Shown here: piece by piece, positions 33,189-41,356 of the stretch
Position numbering within the stretch: the first letter of the stretch is position 1
Layout of the letters: the number at the start of each line of letters is the position of its first letter
Source: Pseudomonas trivialis
GTDB lineage: Bacteria; Pseudomonadota; Gammaproteobacteria; Pseudomonadales; Pseudomonadaceae
NCBI RefSeq assembly: GCF_001439805.1
Contig: NZ_JYLK01000024.1
Span: 1 to 50,942, forward strand
DNA: 50,942 nucleotides
Reading direction: 5' to 3'
The notes under the pieces: model-generated
What the model was told of the DNA's origin: nothing
What the model saw: only the letters and a program-made list of their open reading frames with translations
Database searches by the model: none
Made by a program: the position numbers and the translations under genes

Positions 33189-35042
33189 ATGCTTCGTGCG
33201 TTTGAACGAAGGCTCGACCCATTCCCCCCTGATGAAGTCCCCCCGCCACCGGACGGTCTGGCGCGCTTTTTGTGGGCCTGCACCCGCGGCGCGCGTGGCT
33301 ATATTCTGGCGTTTGCGCTGCTGAGCGCCGCTGTGTCGATCTACGAAGCCTGGCTGTTTTCCTTCCTCGGCCAGGTCGTTGATCTGCTGTCGACCTGGCA
33401 GGCCGGCGGTGATGCGGCCGCGCAGGAAAGTCGTGTGCTGTGGGGCATGGGCATCGTGATGGTGCTGAGTGTCGGCCTGGTGGCGTTGCGCACGATGGTG
33501 CAGCACCAGATTTTGGCGATCAACCTGCCGTTGCGGCTGCGTTGGGACTTCCACCGGTTGATGCTGCGGCAAAGCCTTTCGTTCTTTTCCGATGAGTTTT
33601 CCGGGCGGGTCACCACCAAGGTGATGCAGACGGCGCTGGCGGTGCGCGACGTGCTGTTCACCCTGATCGAAATCCTGCCCGGCATCGGCGTGTATTTCAT
33701 CGCGATCATCGCGCTGGCCGGCGGCTTCGCGCTCAAGCTGATGCTGCCGTTTATTGCCTGGATCCTGTTGTTCGGGCTGGCCATGCTCTACTTCGTGCCC
33801 CGTCTGGGCAAAGTGGGGCAGGAGCAGGCCAACGCCCGCTCGTCGATGACCGGCCGTATTTCCGACGCTTACACCAACATCACCACCGTGAAGCTGTTCT
33901 CCCATTCCAACCGCGAGGCGCACTTCGCGCGTGCGGCCATGGAAGATTTCAAGCAGACCGGTTTTCGCCAGATGCGCCTGGTGAGCCAGTTCGAGATTGT
34001 CAACCAGGCCCTGGTGGTGGCCTTGATCATGGCCGCTGGAGGCTATGCGCTGTGGCTCTGGCACCAGGGCGAGATCGGCGCGGGCGCCGTGGCCGCGATC
34101 ACCGCCATGGCGTTGCGCATCAATGGCATGTCCCACTGGATCATGTGGCAGATGACCTCGCTGTTCGAGAGCATCGGCACCGTGCAGGATGGCATGGGCA
34201 CCCTCACTCGCGGCGCCAAGGTGCAGGACGCGCAGGACGCGGGTGAGCTGGTCACCTCCGGCGGCGCCGTCACCTTCGACAACGTGAGTTTCAACTACAA
34301 CGGCGAGCGCCAGGTGCTCGATGGCCTGAGCCTGGACATTCGCCCGGGCGAAAAAATCGGCCTGGTCGGACGCTCCGGCGCCGGCAAGTCCACGCTGATC
34401 AACCTGCTGCTGCGCTTTTATGACGTCGACAGCGGGGAGATCCGCATTGACGGGCAAAACATCGCGCAGGTGACCCAGGACAGCCTGCGCAGCGCCATCG
34501 GCATGGTCACCCAGGATACGTCGCTGCTGCACCGCTCCATTCGCGACAACATCGCCTACGGTCGTCCCGATGCGAGCGACGCGCAAATCCGCATGGCGGC
34601 GGCCAATGCCCAGGCCGATGAGTTCATCAGCCGATTGAGTGACCGCCAGGGCCACACCGGCTACGACACGCTCGTTGGCGAGCGTGGCATCAAGTTGTCC
34701 GGCGGCCAGCGCCAGCGCGTCGCGATTGCCCGGGTGATGCTCAAGAACGCGCCGATCCTGCTGCTTGACGAGGCGACCAGCGCGCTGGACTCGGAAGTCG
34801 AAGTGGCCATCCAGGAAAGCCTCGATGAAATGATGCAGGGCAAGACCGTGATCGCCATCGCCCATCGGCTGTCGACGATTGCCGCCATGGATCGACTGAT
34901 CGTCATGGATGACGGGCGCATCCTCGAACAGGGCACCCACTCCGAGCTGCTCGCGAAGAACGGCATCTATGCGCGGCTGTGGCACCACCAGAGTGGTGGT
35001 TTTTTGGGCGAGGATCGCGGCGTGGCCGAGGTGATGGAATAA
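33189..35042 (+). CDS. ABC exporter, fused membrane and ATPase domains (617 aa)
   Basis: An N-terminal six-helix exporter domain (about residues 35-335) is followed by the nucleotide-binding domain (about 365-600). ATPase motifs are intact: Walker A GRSGAGKSTL, Q-loop GMVTQDTSLLH, signature LSGGQRQRVA, Walker B ILLLDEATSALDSE and switch His in IAIAHRLSTI. It acts as a homodimer or heterodimer, and this class moves lipids, peptides or drugs outward. The start at 33189 follows GGAG at 8 nt. No partner or peptide gene is adjacent, so the substrate is unknown; relatives of this layout are often annotated as multidrug or lipid exporters. Confidence 0.93.
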   Translation: MLRAFERRLDPFPPDEVPPPPDGLARFLWACTRGARGYILAFALLSAAVSIYEAWLFSFLGQVVDLLSTWQAGGDAAAQESRVLWGMGIVMVLSVGLVALRTMVQHQILAINLPLRLRWDFHRLMLRQSLSFFSDEFSGRVTTKVMQTALAVRDVLFTLIEILPGIGVYFIAIIALAGGFALKLMLPFIAWILLFGLAMLYFVPRLGKVGQEQANARSSMTGRISDAYTNITTVKLFSHSNREAHFARAAMEDFKQTGFRQMRLVSQFEIVNQALVVALIMAAGGYALWLWHQGEIGAGAVAAITAMALRINGMSHWIMWQMTSLFESIGTVQDGMGTLTRGAKVQDAQDAGELVTSGGAVTFDNVSFNYNGERQVLDGLSLDIRPGEKIGLVGRSGAGKSTLINLLLRFYDVDSGEIRIDGQNIAQVTQDSLRSAIGMVTQDTSLLHRSIRDNIAYGRPDASDAQIRMAAANAQADEFISRLSDRQGHTGYDTLVGERGIKLSGGQRQRVAIARVMLKNAPILLLDEATSALDSEVEVAIQESLDEMMQGKTVIAIAHRLSTIAAMDRLIVMDDGRILEQGTHSELLAKNGIYARLWHHQSGGFLGEDRGVAEVME

Positions 35043-35058
35043 AACCGGGAAGGGCAAA

Positions 35059-35081
35059 CCGACTCGCTGCGGGCGAGTCGG
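35059..35081. terminator. candidate hairpin after ABC exporter
   Basis: A 9-bp perfect stem (CCGACTCGC / GCGAGTCGG, 5-nt loop) lies 16 nt past the exporter stop and 30 nt before the convergent ppk2 stop. There is no T-run on either side, so it is a weak or Rho-assisted end at best. Confidence 0.4.
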
Positions 35082-35111
35082 GATCACGCAATGGCGGGCA
35101 CCTGACCGCTG

Positions 35112-36029
35112 TCAGTAAACCTGCGGGATGACGATTTCCGGCGGCGTGGGGCTGCGCAGGTAATCCTCTTGCCTGACGCGCTCGGGCAGCTCGATCATTG
35201 GCACTTCGACTTCTTCATAGGGCATCTGCTTGAGCAAATGGTGGATGCAGTTGAGCCTGGCCTTTTTCTTGTTGTCCGCCTGCACCACCCACCAGGGCGC
35301 TTCAGGGATATGGGTGCGTTCCAGCATGATTTCCTTGGCCTTGGTATAGGCCTCCCAGCGCCGGCGGGATTCCAGGTCCATAGGGCTCAGTTTCCATTGT
35401 TTGAGCGGATCGTGAATGCGGCTGAGAAAGCGCAGGTGCTGTTCCTGATCGGAAATCGAGAACCAGTATTTGATCAACTGGATACCGGAACGCGCGAGCA
35501 TGCGTTCGAACTCCGGCACGGTGCGAAAGAACTCTTCGTACTGCGCCTCGTTGCAAAACCCCATGACCTGCTCGACGCCGGCGCGGTTGTACCAACTGCG
35601 ATCGAACAGCACGATTTCGCCCGCCGCCGGCAGGTGTGAGACGTAGCGCTGGAAGTACCACTGCGTACGTTCGCGGTCGTTCGGCGCGGGCAGGGCGGCA
35701 ACTCGGCAGACCCTCGGGTTGAGCCGCTGCGTGATGCGTTTGATGACGCCGCCCTTGCCGGCGGCATCGCGGCCTTCGAACAGGATCACCACCTTGGCGC
35801 CGGTCTTGACCACCCAGCTTTGCAGTTTCACCAGCTCGCCCTGCAGGCGGAACAGTTCGCTGAAATAAACCCTGCGTTCGGCCTTTTCGGGGCTTTCCTC
35901 GATGTGCTCATCCAGCAGTGCATTGAGGTCGTGGCCGTCTTCGGTCAATTCCAGTTCCAGCTCTTCGTCACTGTGATCGAGCAACTCACGGCGGATGCGC
36001 TGGATCAAGGCGTCGTCTGTTGCAGACAT
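35112..36029 (-). CDS. ppk2: polyphosphate kinase 2 (305 aa)
   Basis: This single-domain PPK2 contains Walker A (EGRDAAGKGG, residues 85-94), the RITQRLNPRVCRVAALPAPNDRERTQ substrate region beginning just after it, Walker B (LFDRSWYNRAGVE) and the lid region. One P-loop domain and the length fit class I, which phosphorylates nucleoside diphosphates from polyphosphate. The start is probably the ATG at 36029; a GTG at 36038 is also in frame. It is divergent from pstS, with a candidate Pho box 47 nt upstream. The context links it to phosphate starvation. Confidence 0.93.
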   Translation of the reverse strand: MSATDDALIQRIRRELLDHSDEELELELTEDGHDLNALLDEHIEESPEKAERRVYFSELFRLQGELVKLQSWVVKTGAKVVILFEGRDAAGKGGVIKRITQRLNPRVCRVAALPAPNDRERTQWYFQRYVSHLPAAGEIVLFDRSWYNRAGVEQVMGFCNEAQYEEFFRTVPEFERMLARSGIQLIKYWFSISDQEQHLRFLSRIHDPLKQWKLSPMDLESRRRWEAYTKAKEIMLERTHIPEAPWWVVQADNKKKARLNCIHHLLKQMPYEEVEVPMIELPERVRQEDYLRSPTPPEIVIPQVY

Positions 36030-36076
36030 GGGAGACACTCGCGTGGGGGAGGAGGATCGAGTGTTAGTCGCATCTT

Positions 36077-36094
36077 GTTACGAAGTAATGACAC
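36077..36094 (-). promoter_or_regulatory. candidate Pho box facing ppk2
   Basis: On the minus strand this reads GTGTCATTACTTCGTAAC. Compared with the PHO consensus CTGTCATAAAWCTGTMAY, the first half-site matches 6 of 7 and the second 5 of 7. It lies 47 nt upstream of the ppk2 ATG. Confidence 0.5.
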
Positions 36095-36147
36095 GAAAAT
36101 AAGCGTTTGACGCTGCAAAAAGGGACAAAAAGCCGCCTGCCATTCAT

Positions 36148-36165
36148 TTTTCATAAAAACGTAAC
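36148..36165 (+). promoter_or_regulatory. candidate Pho box facing pstS
   Basis: The plus strand reads TTTTCATAAAAACGTAAC, matching the PHO consensus at about 14 of 18 positions with a perfect A-rich centre. It lies 52 nt upstream of pstS, the right place for PhoB to activate the operon under phosphate limitation. Confidence 0.55.
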
Positions 36166-36217
36166 AAAGCTGCTGCAAAGTCCCGGGAGCCCGAAAATAC
36201 AACACGGAGTTCCTTGA

Positions 36218-37246
36218 ATGAAAAGCTTGATGAAGTCAGCTGCACTCGCCGTCGCGGTCTCGCTAAGTGCCACTTCGGTGTTTGCTGCCGAAAGCATCCG
36301 CCTGACTGGTTCCGGTGCCAGTTTCCCGGCGCCGATCTATCTCACCTGGTTCAAGGATTTCAGCAAGAAAAGCGCGGGCGTGACAGTGGACTACCAATCC
36401 AAGGGGAGCGGGGCGGGCGTACAGGATTTCCTCAACAAAACCGTGGACTTCGCCGCCAGTGACTCGGCCATGAAGGACGAAGACATCGCCAAGGTCGCCG
36501 AAGGTGTGCAATTGCTGCCGATGACCGCCGGCGAAATCGTGCTGGCCTATAACCTGCCGGGCAACCCCAAAGGTCTGAAGCTGCCACGCGATGTGTACTC
36601 CGACATCTTCCTGGGCAAGATCACCAAATGGAACGATCCCAAGATCGTCGCCGCCAACCCGGACCTGAAACTCAGCGATACGCCGATCACCGTGGTGGTA
36701 CGTGCGGACTCCAGCGGCACCACCGCCGTGTTCACCAAGCACCTGGCGGCCATCAACCCTGCGTTCAAGGACGCGTTGGGTGAAGGCAACACCGTCAACT
36801 GGCCGGCCACCGACAAGTTCATCAAGTCGCCCAAGAACGATGGCGTGACCGCCACCGTACGTCAGACCCCGGGCGCGATTGGCTACATCGAATACGGCTT
36901 CGCCAAACTGGCCAAGGTCGACTTCGCCCAGTTGCAGAACAAGGCCGGCCACTACGTGGTGCCGAACGCCGAAAGCGGTGCAGAAGCACTGGCCGCAGTA
37001 AAAATGCCGGAAAGCCTGGTGGCCTGGCTGCCGGACCCGGATGGCGCCAAGTCCTACCCGATCACTTCCTACACCTGGATGATCTTCCGCAAGGACAACG
37101 GCAACCCGGCCAAAGCCAAGGCCATGCGTGAAATGGTTGAGTACAGCCTCACCGAAGGGCAGAAAATCGCTGACTCGATGGGCTACATCCCGCTGCCGGC
37201 TTCGGTGGTTGAACAGGTTCGCAAAGCTTCAGCCAACATCCAGTAA
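36218..37246 (+). CDS. pstS: periplasmic phosphate-binding protein PstS (342 aa)
   Basis: A signal peptide (residues 1-23, ending SATSVFAA) is followed by the mature protein with the phosphate-binding motif GSGASFPAPIYLTW, SKGSGAGVQDF and VRADSSGTTAVFTKHL, which line the anion site. Length and motifs fit the E. coli-type PstS. The ATG follows GGAG at about 8 nt. It is the first gene of pstS-pstC-pstA-pstB, which lacks phoU. A candidate Pho box lies upstream. Role: capture of inorganic phosphate in the periplasm. Confidence 0.96.
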   Translation: MKSLMKSAALAVAVSLSATSVFAAESIRLTGSGASFPAPIYLTWFKDFSKKSAGVTVDYQSKGSGAGVQDFLNKTVDFAASDSAMKDEDIAKVAEGVQLLPMTAGEIVLAYNLPGNPKGLKLPRDVYSDIFLGKITKWNDPKIVAANPDLKLSDTPITVVVRADSSGTTAVFTKHLAAINPAFKDALGEGNTVNWPATDKFIKSPKNDGVTATVRQTPGAIGYIEYGFAKLAKVDFAQLQNKAGHYVVPNAESGAEALAAVKMPESLVAWLPDPDGAKSYPITSYTWMIFRKDNGNPAKAKAMREMVEYSLTEGQKIADSMGYIPLPASVVEQVRKASANIQ

Positions 37247-37260
37247 GGCTTGCCAGCTCC

Positions 37261-37287
37261 CTCCCGGCGCAGGCACTGCGCCGGGAG
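37261..37287 (+). other. strong intra-operon hairpin between pstS and pstC
   Basis: A perfect 11-bp stem (CTCCCGGCGCA / TGCGCCGGGAG, 5-nt loop) begins 15 nt after pstS and ends 28 nt before pstC. No T-run follows. Such hairpins often protect or partly end the upstream message, which would give more PstS than membrane subunits. Confidence 0.65.
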
Positions 37288-37315
37288 CGCGTCCTCCCTG
37301 TTTCGGAAGCAACCC

Positions 37316-38284
37316 ATGAACTCACCTTTTGTCGTACCGGTTAACCCGGACTCTGCGTGTCAGCCACCGTCCACCAAGGATTTCGTGGTTGACCGCACCT
37401 TCCGCGCGCTTGCACGCATCGGCGTGGTGCTGGTGCTGGCGCTGGTTTTCGCGCTGGTGTTCGAAGTAGGACGCAAGGCGCTTCCCGGCATGGAAAAGCA
37501 CGGCTTTGACGTGCTGCTGGGCAGCGTCTGGGATGTCAATCAGGGCAAATACGGTATTTTGCCGGCGATCTGGGGCACGCTGTACAGCGCCTTCATCGCG
37601 TTGCTGATTGCCGGCGTGTTCGGCGTCAGCATGGCAATCTTTCTCACCCAGGATTTCCTCCCGGCCAAACTGGCTGCGGTGTTTCGTACCATCGTCGAAC
37701 TGCTCGCGGCCATTCCCAGCGTGGTGTATGGCCTGTGGGGCATCTACGTGGTCATCCCGGCCATCCGGCCGCTGACCGCATGGCTGAACACGGAGCTTGG
37801 CTGGATTCCTTTTTTCGGCACCTCCTTGAGCGGTCCGGGCCTGCTCCCGGCCGCGCTGGTGCTGGCCATCATGATCCTGCCGACCATTGCCGCCGTGTCC
37901 CAGGACGCGCTCACCGGCGTGCCGATGAAAACCAAACAGGCGGCCTACGGCATGGGCACCACGCACTGGGAAGCGATTCTCAAGGTGATGGTGCCGTCGG
38001 CGGCCACCGGTATCTTCGGCTCGCTGGTGCTGGGCCTGGGCCGCGCTCTGGGTGAAACCATGGCCCTGGCGATGCTGGTGGGCAACGCGAACAATATTTC
38101 ACTGTCGCTGTTCGCCCCGGCCAACACCCTGGCGGCCTTGCTGGCGCTGAACTTTCCCGAAGCCGGGCCGAACGAGATTGAGGTGTTGATGTACGCAGCG
38201 CTGGTGCTGATGTTCATCACGCTGCTGGTCAACGTGGCAGGCTCGATGCTCATGCTCTACGCCCAACGGGGGACCAGGCAATGA
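37316..38284 (+). CDS. pstC: phosphate ABC transporter permease PstC (322 aa)
   Basis: This is an integral membrane subunit with about six hydrophobic helices and a Pro-rich N-terminal tail. The EAA-type cytoplasmic loop that contacts PstB reads AAYGMGTTHWEAILKVMVP and is followed by LGLGRALGETMA. The start ATG follows GGAAG at 7 nt; a frame open further upstream runs into pstS hairpin sequence and is not used. The stop overlaps the pstA start (ATGA), so the two are translated together. It pairs with PstA to form the phosphate channel. Confidence 0.95.
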   Translation: MNSPFVVPVNPDSACQPPSTKDFVVDRTFRALARIGVVLVLALVFALVFEVGRKALPGMEKHGFDVLLGSVWDVNQGKYGILPAIWGTLYSAFIALLIAGVFGVSMAIFLTQDFLPAKLAAVFRTIVELLAAIPSVVYGLWGIYVVIPAIRPLTAWLNTELGWIPFFGTSLSGPGLLPAALVLAIMILPTIAAVSQDALTGVPMKTKQAAYGMGTTHWEAILKVMVPSAATGIFGSLVLGLGRALGETMALAMLVGNANNISLSLFAPANTLAALLALNFPEAGPNEIEVLMYAALVLMFITLLVNVAGSMLMLYAQRGTRQ

Positions 38285-39174
38285 CCAACCTCACCACACC
38301 CGACATCGCGCTGCCCAGCCTGCAGCGCCGCTTCGAAGGCCGCGCCCTGCGCAGCCTGGTGTTGACCACGCTGGTCTGGCTGGGCGCGTTGCTGGCCAGC
38401 GTGCCGCTGATCTCCGTGCTGTATATGCTGATTACCCGGGGCGGGGCGCGCCTGAGCCTTGAACTGTTCACCGAGCTGCCGCCCACCGGCTTCGAGACCG
38501 GCGGCGGTTTCGGCAACGCCATGGCCGGCACCCTGGTGATGGTCGGTATCGCGGCGGCCATCGCCGTGCCGGTCGGCATCCTCGCGGCGGTGTTCCTCGC
38601 CGAGCTGGGGCCCGACAGCAAGTTGGCGAGCGCGGCGCGCTTTGCTGCCAAAATGCTCACCGGCCTGCCGTCGATCCTGGCCGGCGTGTTTGCCTACGCC
38701 CTGGTGGTGATGACCACTGGCACCTACTCAGCCCCGGCAGGGGGCGTGGCGCTGGCCGTGCTGATGTTGCCGATCGTGGTGCTGACGGCCGAAGAGTCGA
38801 TGAGAATGGTGCCCAAGATCATGAAGGACGCCGCGTACGGCATGGGCTGCACCCGTTCCCAGGTGATCTGGAAAATCGTTCTGCCCACCGGCATGCCGGC
38901 GATCCTCACCGGTGTGATGCTGGCCGTGGCGCGCGCCGCGGGCGAAACCGCGCCCCTGTTGTTTACCGCGCTGTTCAGCAACTACTGGATCTACCACGAC
39001 GGCAACCTGGCCGTCATGAACCCGACAGCCTCGTTGGCCGTGCTGATCTACAACTTTTCCGGCATGCCCTTCGACAACCAGCTCGAACTCGCCTGGGCGG
39101 CCTCGCTGGTGCTGGTGATGATCGTGCTGGTGGTGAATATCGTGAGCCGGATTTTCGGCAAACCCAAGTATTAA
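38281..39174 (+). CDS. pstA: phosphate ABC transporter permease PstA (297 aa)
   Basis: This is the second channel subunit. It contains about six membrane helices, with the EAA loop AAYGMGCTRSQVIWKIVLP followed by AVARAAGETAPLLFTALF, the typical PstA signature. Its ATG overlaps the pstC stop by 4 nt. pstB begins 19 nt downstream. The membrane-embedded part matches E. coli PstA in length. Confidence 0.95.
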   Translation: MTNLTTPDIALPSLQRRFEGRALRSLVLTTLVWLGALLASVPLISVLYMLITRGGARLSLELFTELPPTGFETGGGFGNAMAGTLVMVGIAAAIAVPVGILAAVFLAELGPDSKLASAARFAAKMLTGLPSILAGVFAYALVVMTTGTYSAPAGGVALAVLMLPIVVLTAEESMRMVPKIMKDAAYGMGCTRSQVIWKIVLPTGMPAILTGVMLAVARAAGETAPLLFTALFSNYWIYHDGNLAVMNPTASLAVLIYNFSGMPFDNQLELAWAASLVLVMIVLVVNIVSRIFGKPKY

Positions 39175-39193
39175 GAGCGGGAGCACCTGAATT

Positions 39194-40012
39194 TTGAACG
39201 TATCAACTGCGCAAATTGCTGCTCCGTTTGTGACCGACTCGCCTGTGGTCATGGACTGCAAGCTGGACAAGATTTTCTACGGCAACTTCATGGCGGTGCG
39301 TGACAGCCACGTGCCGATCGAAAAAAACAAGATCACCGGCTTCATCGGGCCGTCCGGCTGCGGCAAAAGCACCGTGCTGCGCAGCCTCAACCGCATGAAT
39401 GACCTGGTCAAGGGCTTTCGCTTCGAGGGCCATGTGCATTTTCTCGGCCAGGACGTCTATGGCAAGGGCGTCGACCCGGTGGTGGTGCGTCGCTACATCG
39501 GCATGGTGTTCCAGCAGCCGAACCCGTTCTCGATGAGCATCTTCGACAACGTCGCCTTCGGCCTTCGTTTGAACCGCTACAAGGGCGACCTGGGCGACCG
39601 CGTCAAGCATGCGCTGCAGGGCGCGGCGCTGTGGGACGAGGTCAAGGACAAGCTCAAGGTCAGCGGCCTGTCGCTCTCCGGCGGCCAGCAGCAACGGCTG
39701 TGCATCGCCCGCGCCATCGCCACCGAACCTGAAGTGCTGCTGCTGGACGAACCGTGCTCGGCCCTCGACCCGATTGCCACCCGCCGCGTGGAGGAACTGA
39801 TGGTCGAGCTGAAGAAGGACTACACCATCGCGCTGGTGACCCACAACATGCAGCAGGCAATCCGTGTTGCGGACACCACCGCGTTTTTCTCGGTGGATAT
39901 TTCCCAGGGCACGCGCACCGGCTATCTGGTGGAGATGGGCGCCACCGCGCAGATCTTCGGCACACCCCGTGAGCAAATGACCGAAGACTACATCAGCGGC
40001 AAGTTCAGCTGA
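39194..40012 (+). CDS. pstB: phosphate ABC transporter ATPase PstB (272 aa)
   Basis: Walker A is GPSGCGKST (residues 52-60), the Q-loop is VFQQPNPFSMSIFDN, the signature is LSLSGGQQQRLCIARA and Walker B is VLLLDEPCSALD, with the switch His in LVTHNMQQA. The RSLNRMNDL motif after Walker A is characteristic of PstB. The start is a TTG with only a distant GGGAG; an ATG at 39251 would remove 19 residues and lacks a ribosome site. There is no phoU downstream, in contrast to the usual pstSCAB-phoU operon, suggesting a second Pst system. Confidence 0.94.
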   Translation: MNVSTAQIAAPFVTDSPVVMDCKLDKIFYGNFMAVRDSHVPIEKNKITGFIGPSGCGKSTVLRSLNRMNDLVKGFRFEGHVHFLGQDVYGKGVDPVVVRRYIGMVFQQPNPFSMSIFDNVAFGLRLNRYKGDLGDRVKHALQGAALWDEVKDKLKVSGLSLSGGQQQRLCIARAIATEPEVLLLDEPCSALDPIATRRVEELMVELKKDYTIALVTHNMQQAIRVADTTAFFSVDISQGTRTGYLVEMGATAQIFGTPREQMTEDYISGKFS

Positions 40013-40109
40013 GCATCTGCGCCTCATCAACACCGCATACCTGCATACGCCAAATGGAATTGGCGGGCATTCGGTAGATTTTCCTGCCTCGCGTCTCCAA
40101 GGAGTTTCA

Positions 40110-40808
40110 ATGTCTGCAACGCATCGCCTGGATTTATCGGCCATTGAGCGCGCACTGCGTGAAGTGCAGGATCGCTTCGCCGAACTGAGCCGGCACTTCA
40201 CCGAGCCGCGCGACCCCCTGACTGACGAAGTGCTGCACAATGTGCTTGAAGGCTATGCGTTGATTGACGACTATGTCGCACGCGGCGTCGACCTGTTCGA
40301 TCTGCACCAACTGAACCTGATGCTGGAGATCAACGCCGTGGTGCTGTGCGGCAAGGACCCGGCGCGCCGGCTGGAATACGCGCAGCACCTGGCGGCGACC
40401 GAGGAACACTTCTTCAACAACGTTGAAGGCGGGATCAAGGACCTGTTCAATTGGTATTGTGCGTATCGCAGCGAGTCGGTCTGGAAGCGTGCGGCCGGTG
40501 TCTATGTGCGCATTCTCAGCAAGCCGCAGCTGTTCATTGAAGGCAACAACCGCAGCGGTTCGCTTATTGTCAGCTATTTGCTCATGCGCGCAGGGCTACC
40601 GCCCTTCGTGCTGACGCTGGAGAACGCCGAGGGCTATTTCAATCCGTCCTCGGTGATCCGCAACTCTGCAAAACATGGAGTCAAGGCGTTGTACGAATTG
40701 CCCAAGATCAAGAAAAAATACGCCGCTTTCCTGGAACACCAGGCGCCTGCACCAGGCAAGTTTTTCCTGGGCGAGGGCCCCCGGCCGCTGCATCAGGGAG
40801 GTCACTGA
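40110..40808 (+). CDS. degenerate Fic-domain protein (232 aa)
   Basis: The Fic core is recognisable: a helical N-terminal half, then QLFIEGNNRSGSLIVSYLL at residues 140-158, which aligns to the Fic signature HPFxEGNGRxxR. The catalytic His is Gln140, the Pro is Leu141, the Gly of GNGR is Asn147 and the last Arg is Ser151, while Phe142, Glu144, Gly145, Asn146 and Arg148 are kept. It should therefore not AMPylate by the usual mechanism; a non-catalytic, nucleotide-binding or altered transferase role is possible. AAGGAG precedes the ATG. The stop overlaps the next gene (TGATG), tying it to a HAD-type protein. Confidence 0.75.
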   Translation: MSATHRLDLSAIERALREVQDRFAELSRHFTEPRDPLTDEVLHNVLEGYALIDDYVARGVDLFDLHQLNLMLEINAVVLCGKDPARRLEYAQHLAATEEHFFNNVEGGIKDLFNWYCAYRSESVWKRAAGVYVRILSKPQLFIEGNNRSGSLIVSYLLMRAGLPPFVLTLENAEGYFNPSSVIRNSAKHGVKALYELPKIKKKYAAFLEHQAPAPGKFFLGEGPRPLHQGGH

Positions 40809-41356
40809 TGCGCACCTTTCCACGCATGCGTATTTCCTTCGATATCGACGACACCCTGGCCTGCCAGGCTCATCACTGTGCGGCGGAAACCAGCCGACTG
40901 CCGGCCTGCGTGCATCGATGGCTGGGCGAGCCGCTGCGGATGGGCACCCGTGCGCTGATCCGCGAGTTGCGTCGCCAGGGCTGCAGTGTCTGGGTCTATA
41001 CCTCGTCCGGCCGCACGCCTTCCTACATTCGCCGCTGGCTGTTGCTCTACGGCATCCATGTCGACGGTGTGGTCAACAGTGCGTTGCACAACCGCGCCCT
41101 GGCGGTGCGCGGCCTGTCGAATACACCGTCGAAGTACCCGCCGGCATTCGATATCGACCTGCATGTCGATGACTCCGAAGGTGTGCGCATTGAGGGCGAG
41201 GATCACGGGTTTCGCGTGGTCGTGGTTGACCCGCAGGATGCCCGCTGGGCGCACAAGGTTCTGCACGCCGCTGCCCAGGTGCACGGGCAGCTCGTCTGGC
41301 AGCAGTTGATCAGACACCCGCAGCGCGGCCGCCAGCGCATCCGCTCACTTGTATAA
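40808..41356 (+). CDS. HAD-like hydrolase coupled to the Fic-type protein (182 aa)
   Basis: HAD motif I is FDIDDTLA with nucleophile Asp12 and acid Asp14; motif II is YTSSGR; the late acidic motif is LHVDDSEG. A Lys (WAHK or SKYPP region) may serve motif III. These support a small phosphatase-like HAD protein with no large cap. GGGAGG precedes the ATG, which overlaps the Fic gene stop by one base. Its 3' end overlaps cheB (convergent) by 12 nt. The coupling suggests a joint function with the Fic-type protein, perhaps removing or hydrolysing a nucleotide-derived product; that is inference. Confidence 0.8.
   Translation: MRTFPRMRISFDIDDTLACQAHHCAAETSRLPACVHRWLGEPLRMGTRALIRELRRQGCSVWVYTSSGRTPSYIRRWLLLYGIHVDGVVNSALHNRALAVRGLSNTPSKYPPAFDIDLHVDDSEGVRIEGEDHGFRVVVVDPQDARWAHKVLHAAAQVHGQLVWQQLIRHPQRGRQRIRSLV

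Noticed and set aside
33021..35087. Long open frame antisense to the ABC exporter
   Set aside because: It mirrors the codon pattern of the exporter, is rich in His, Gln and Arg, and has no recognisable motif. Such frames are common in high-G+C DNA.
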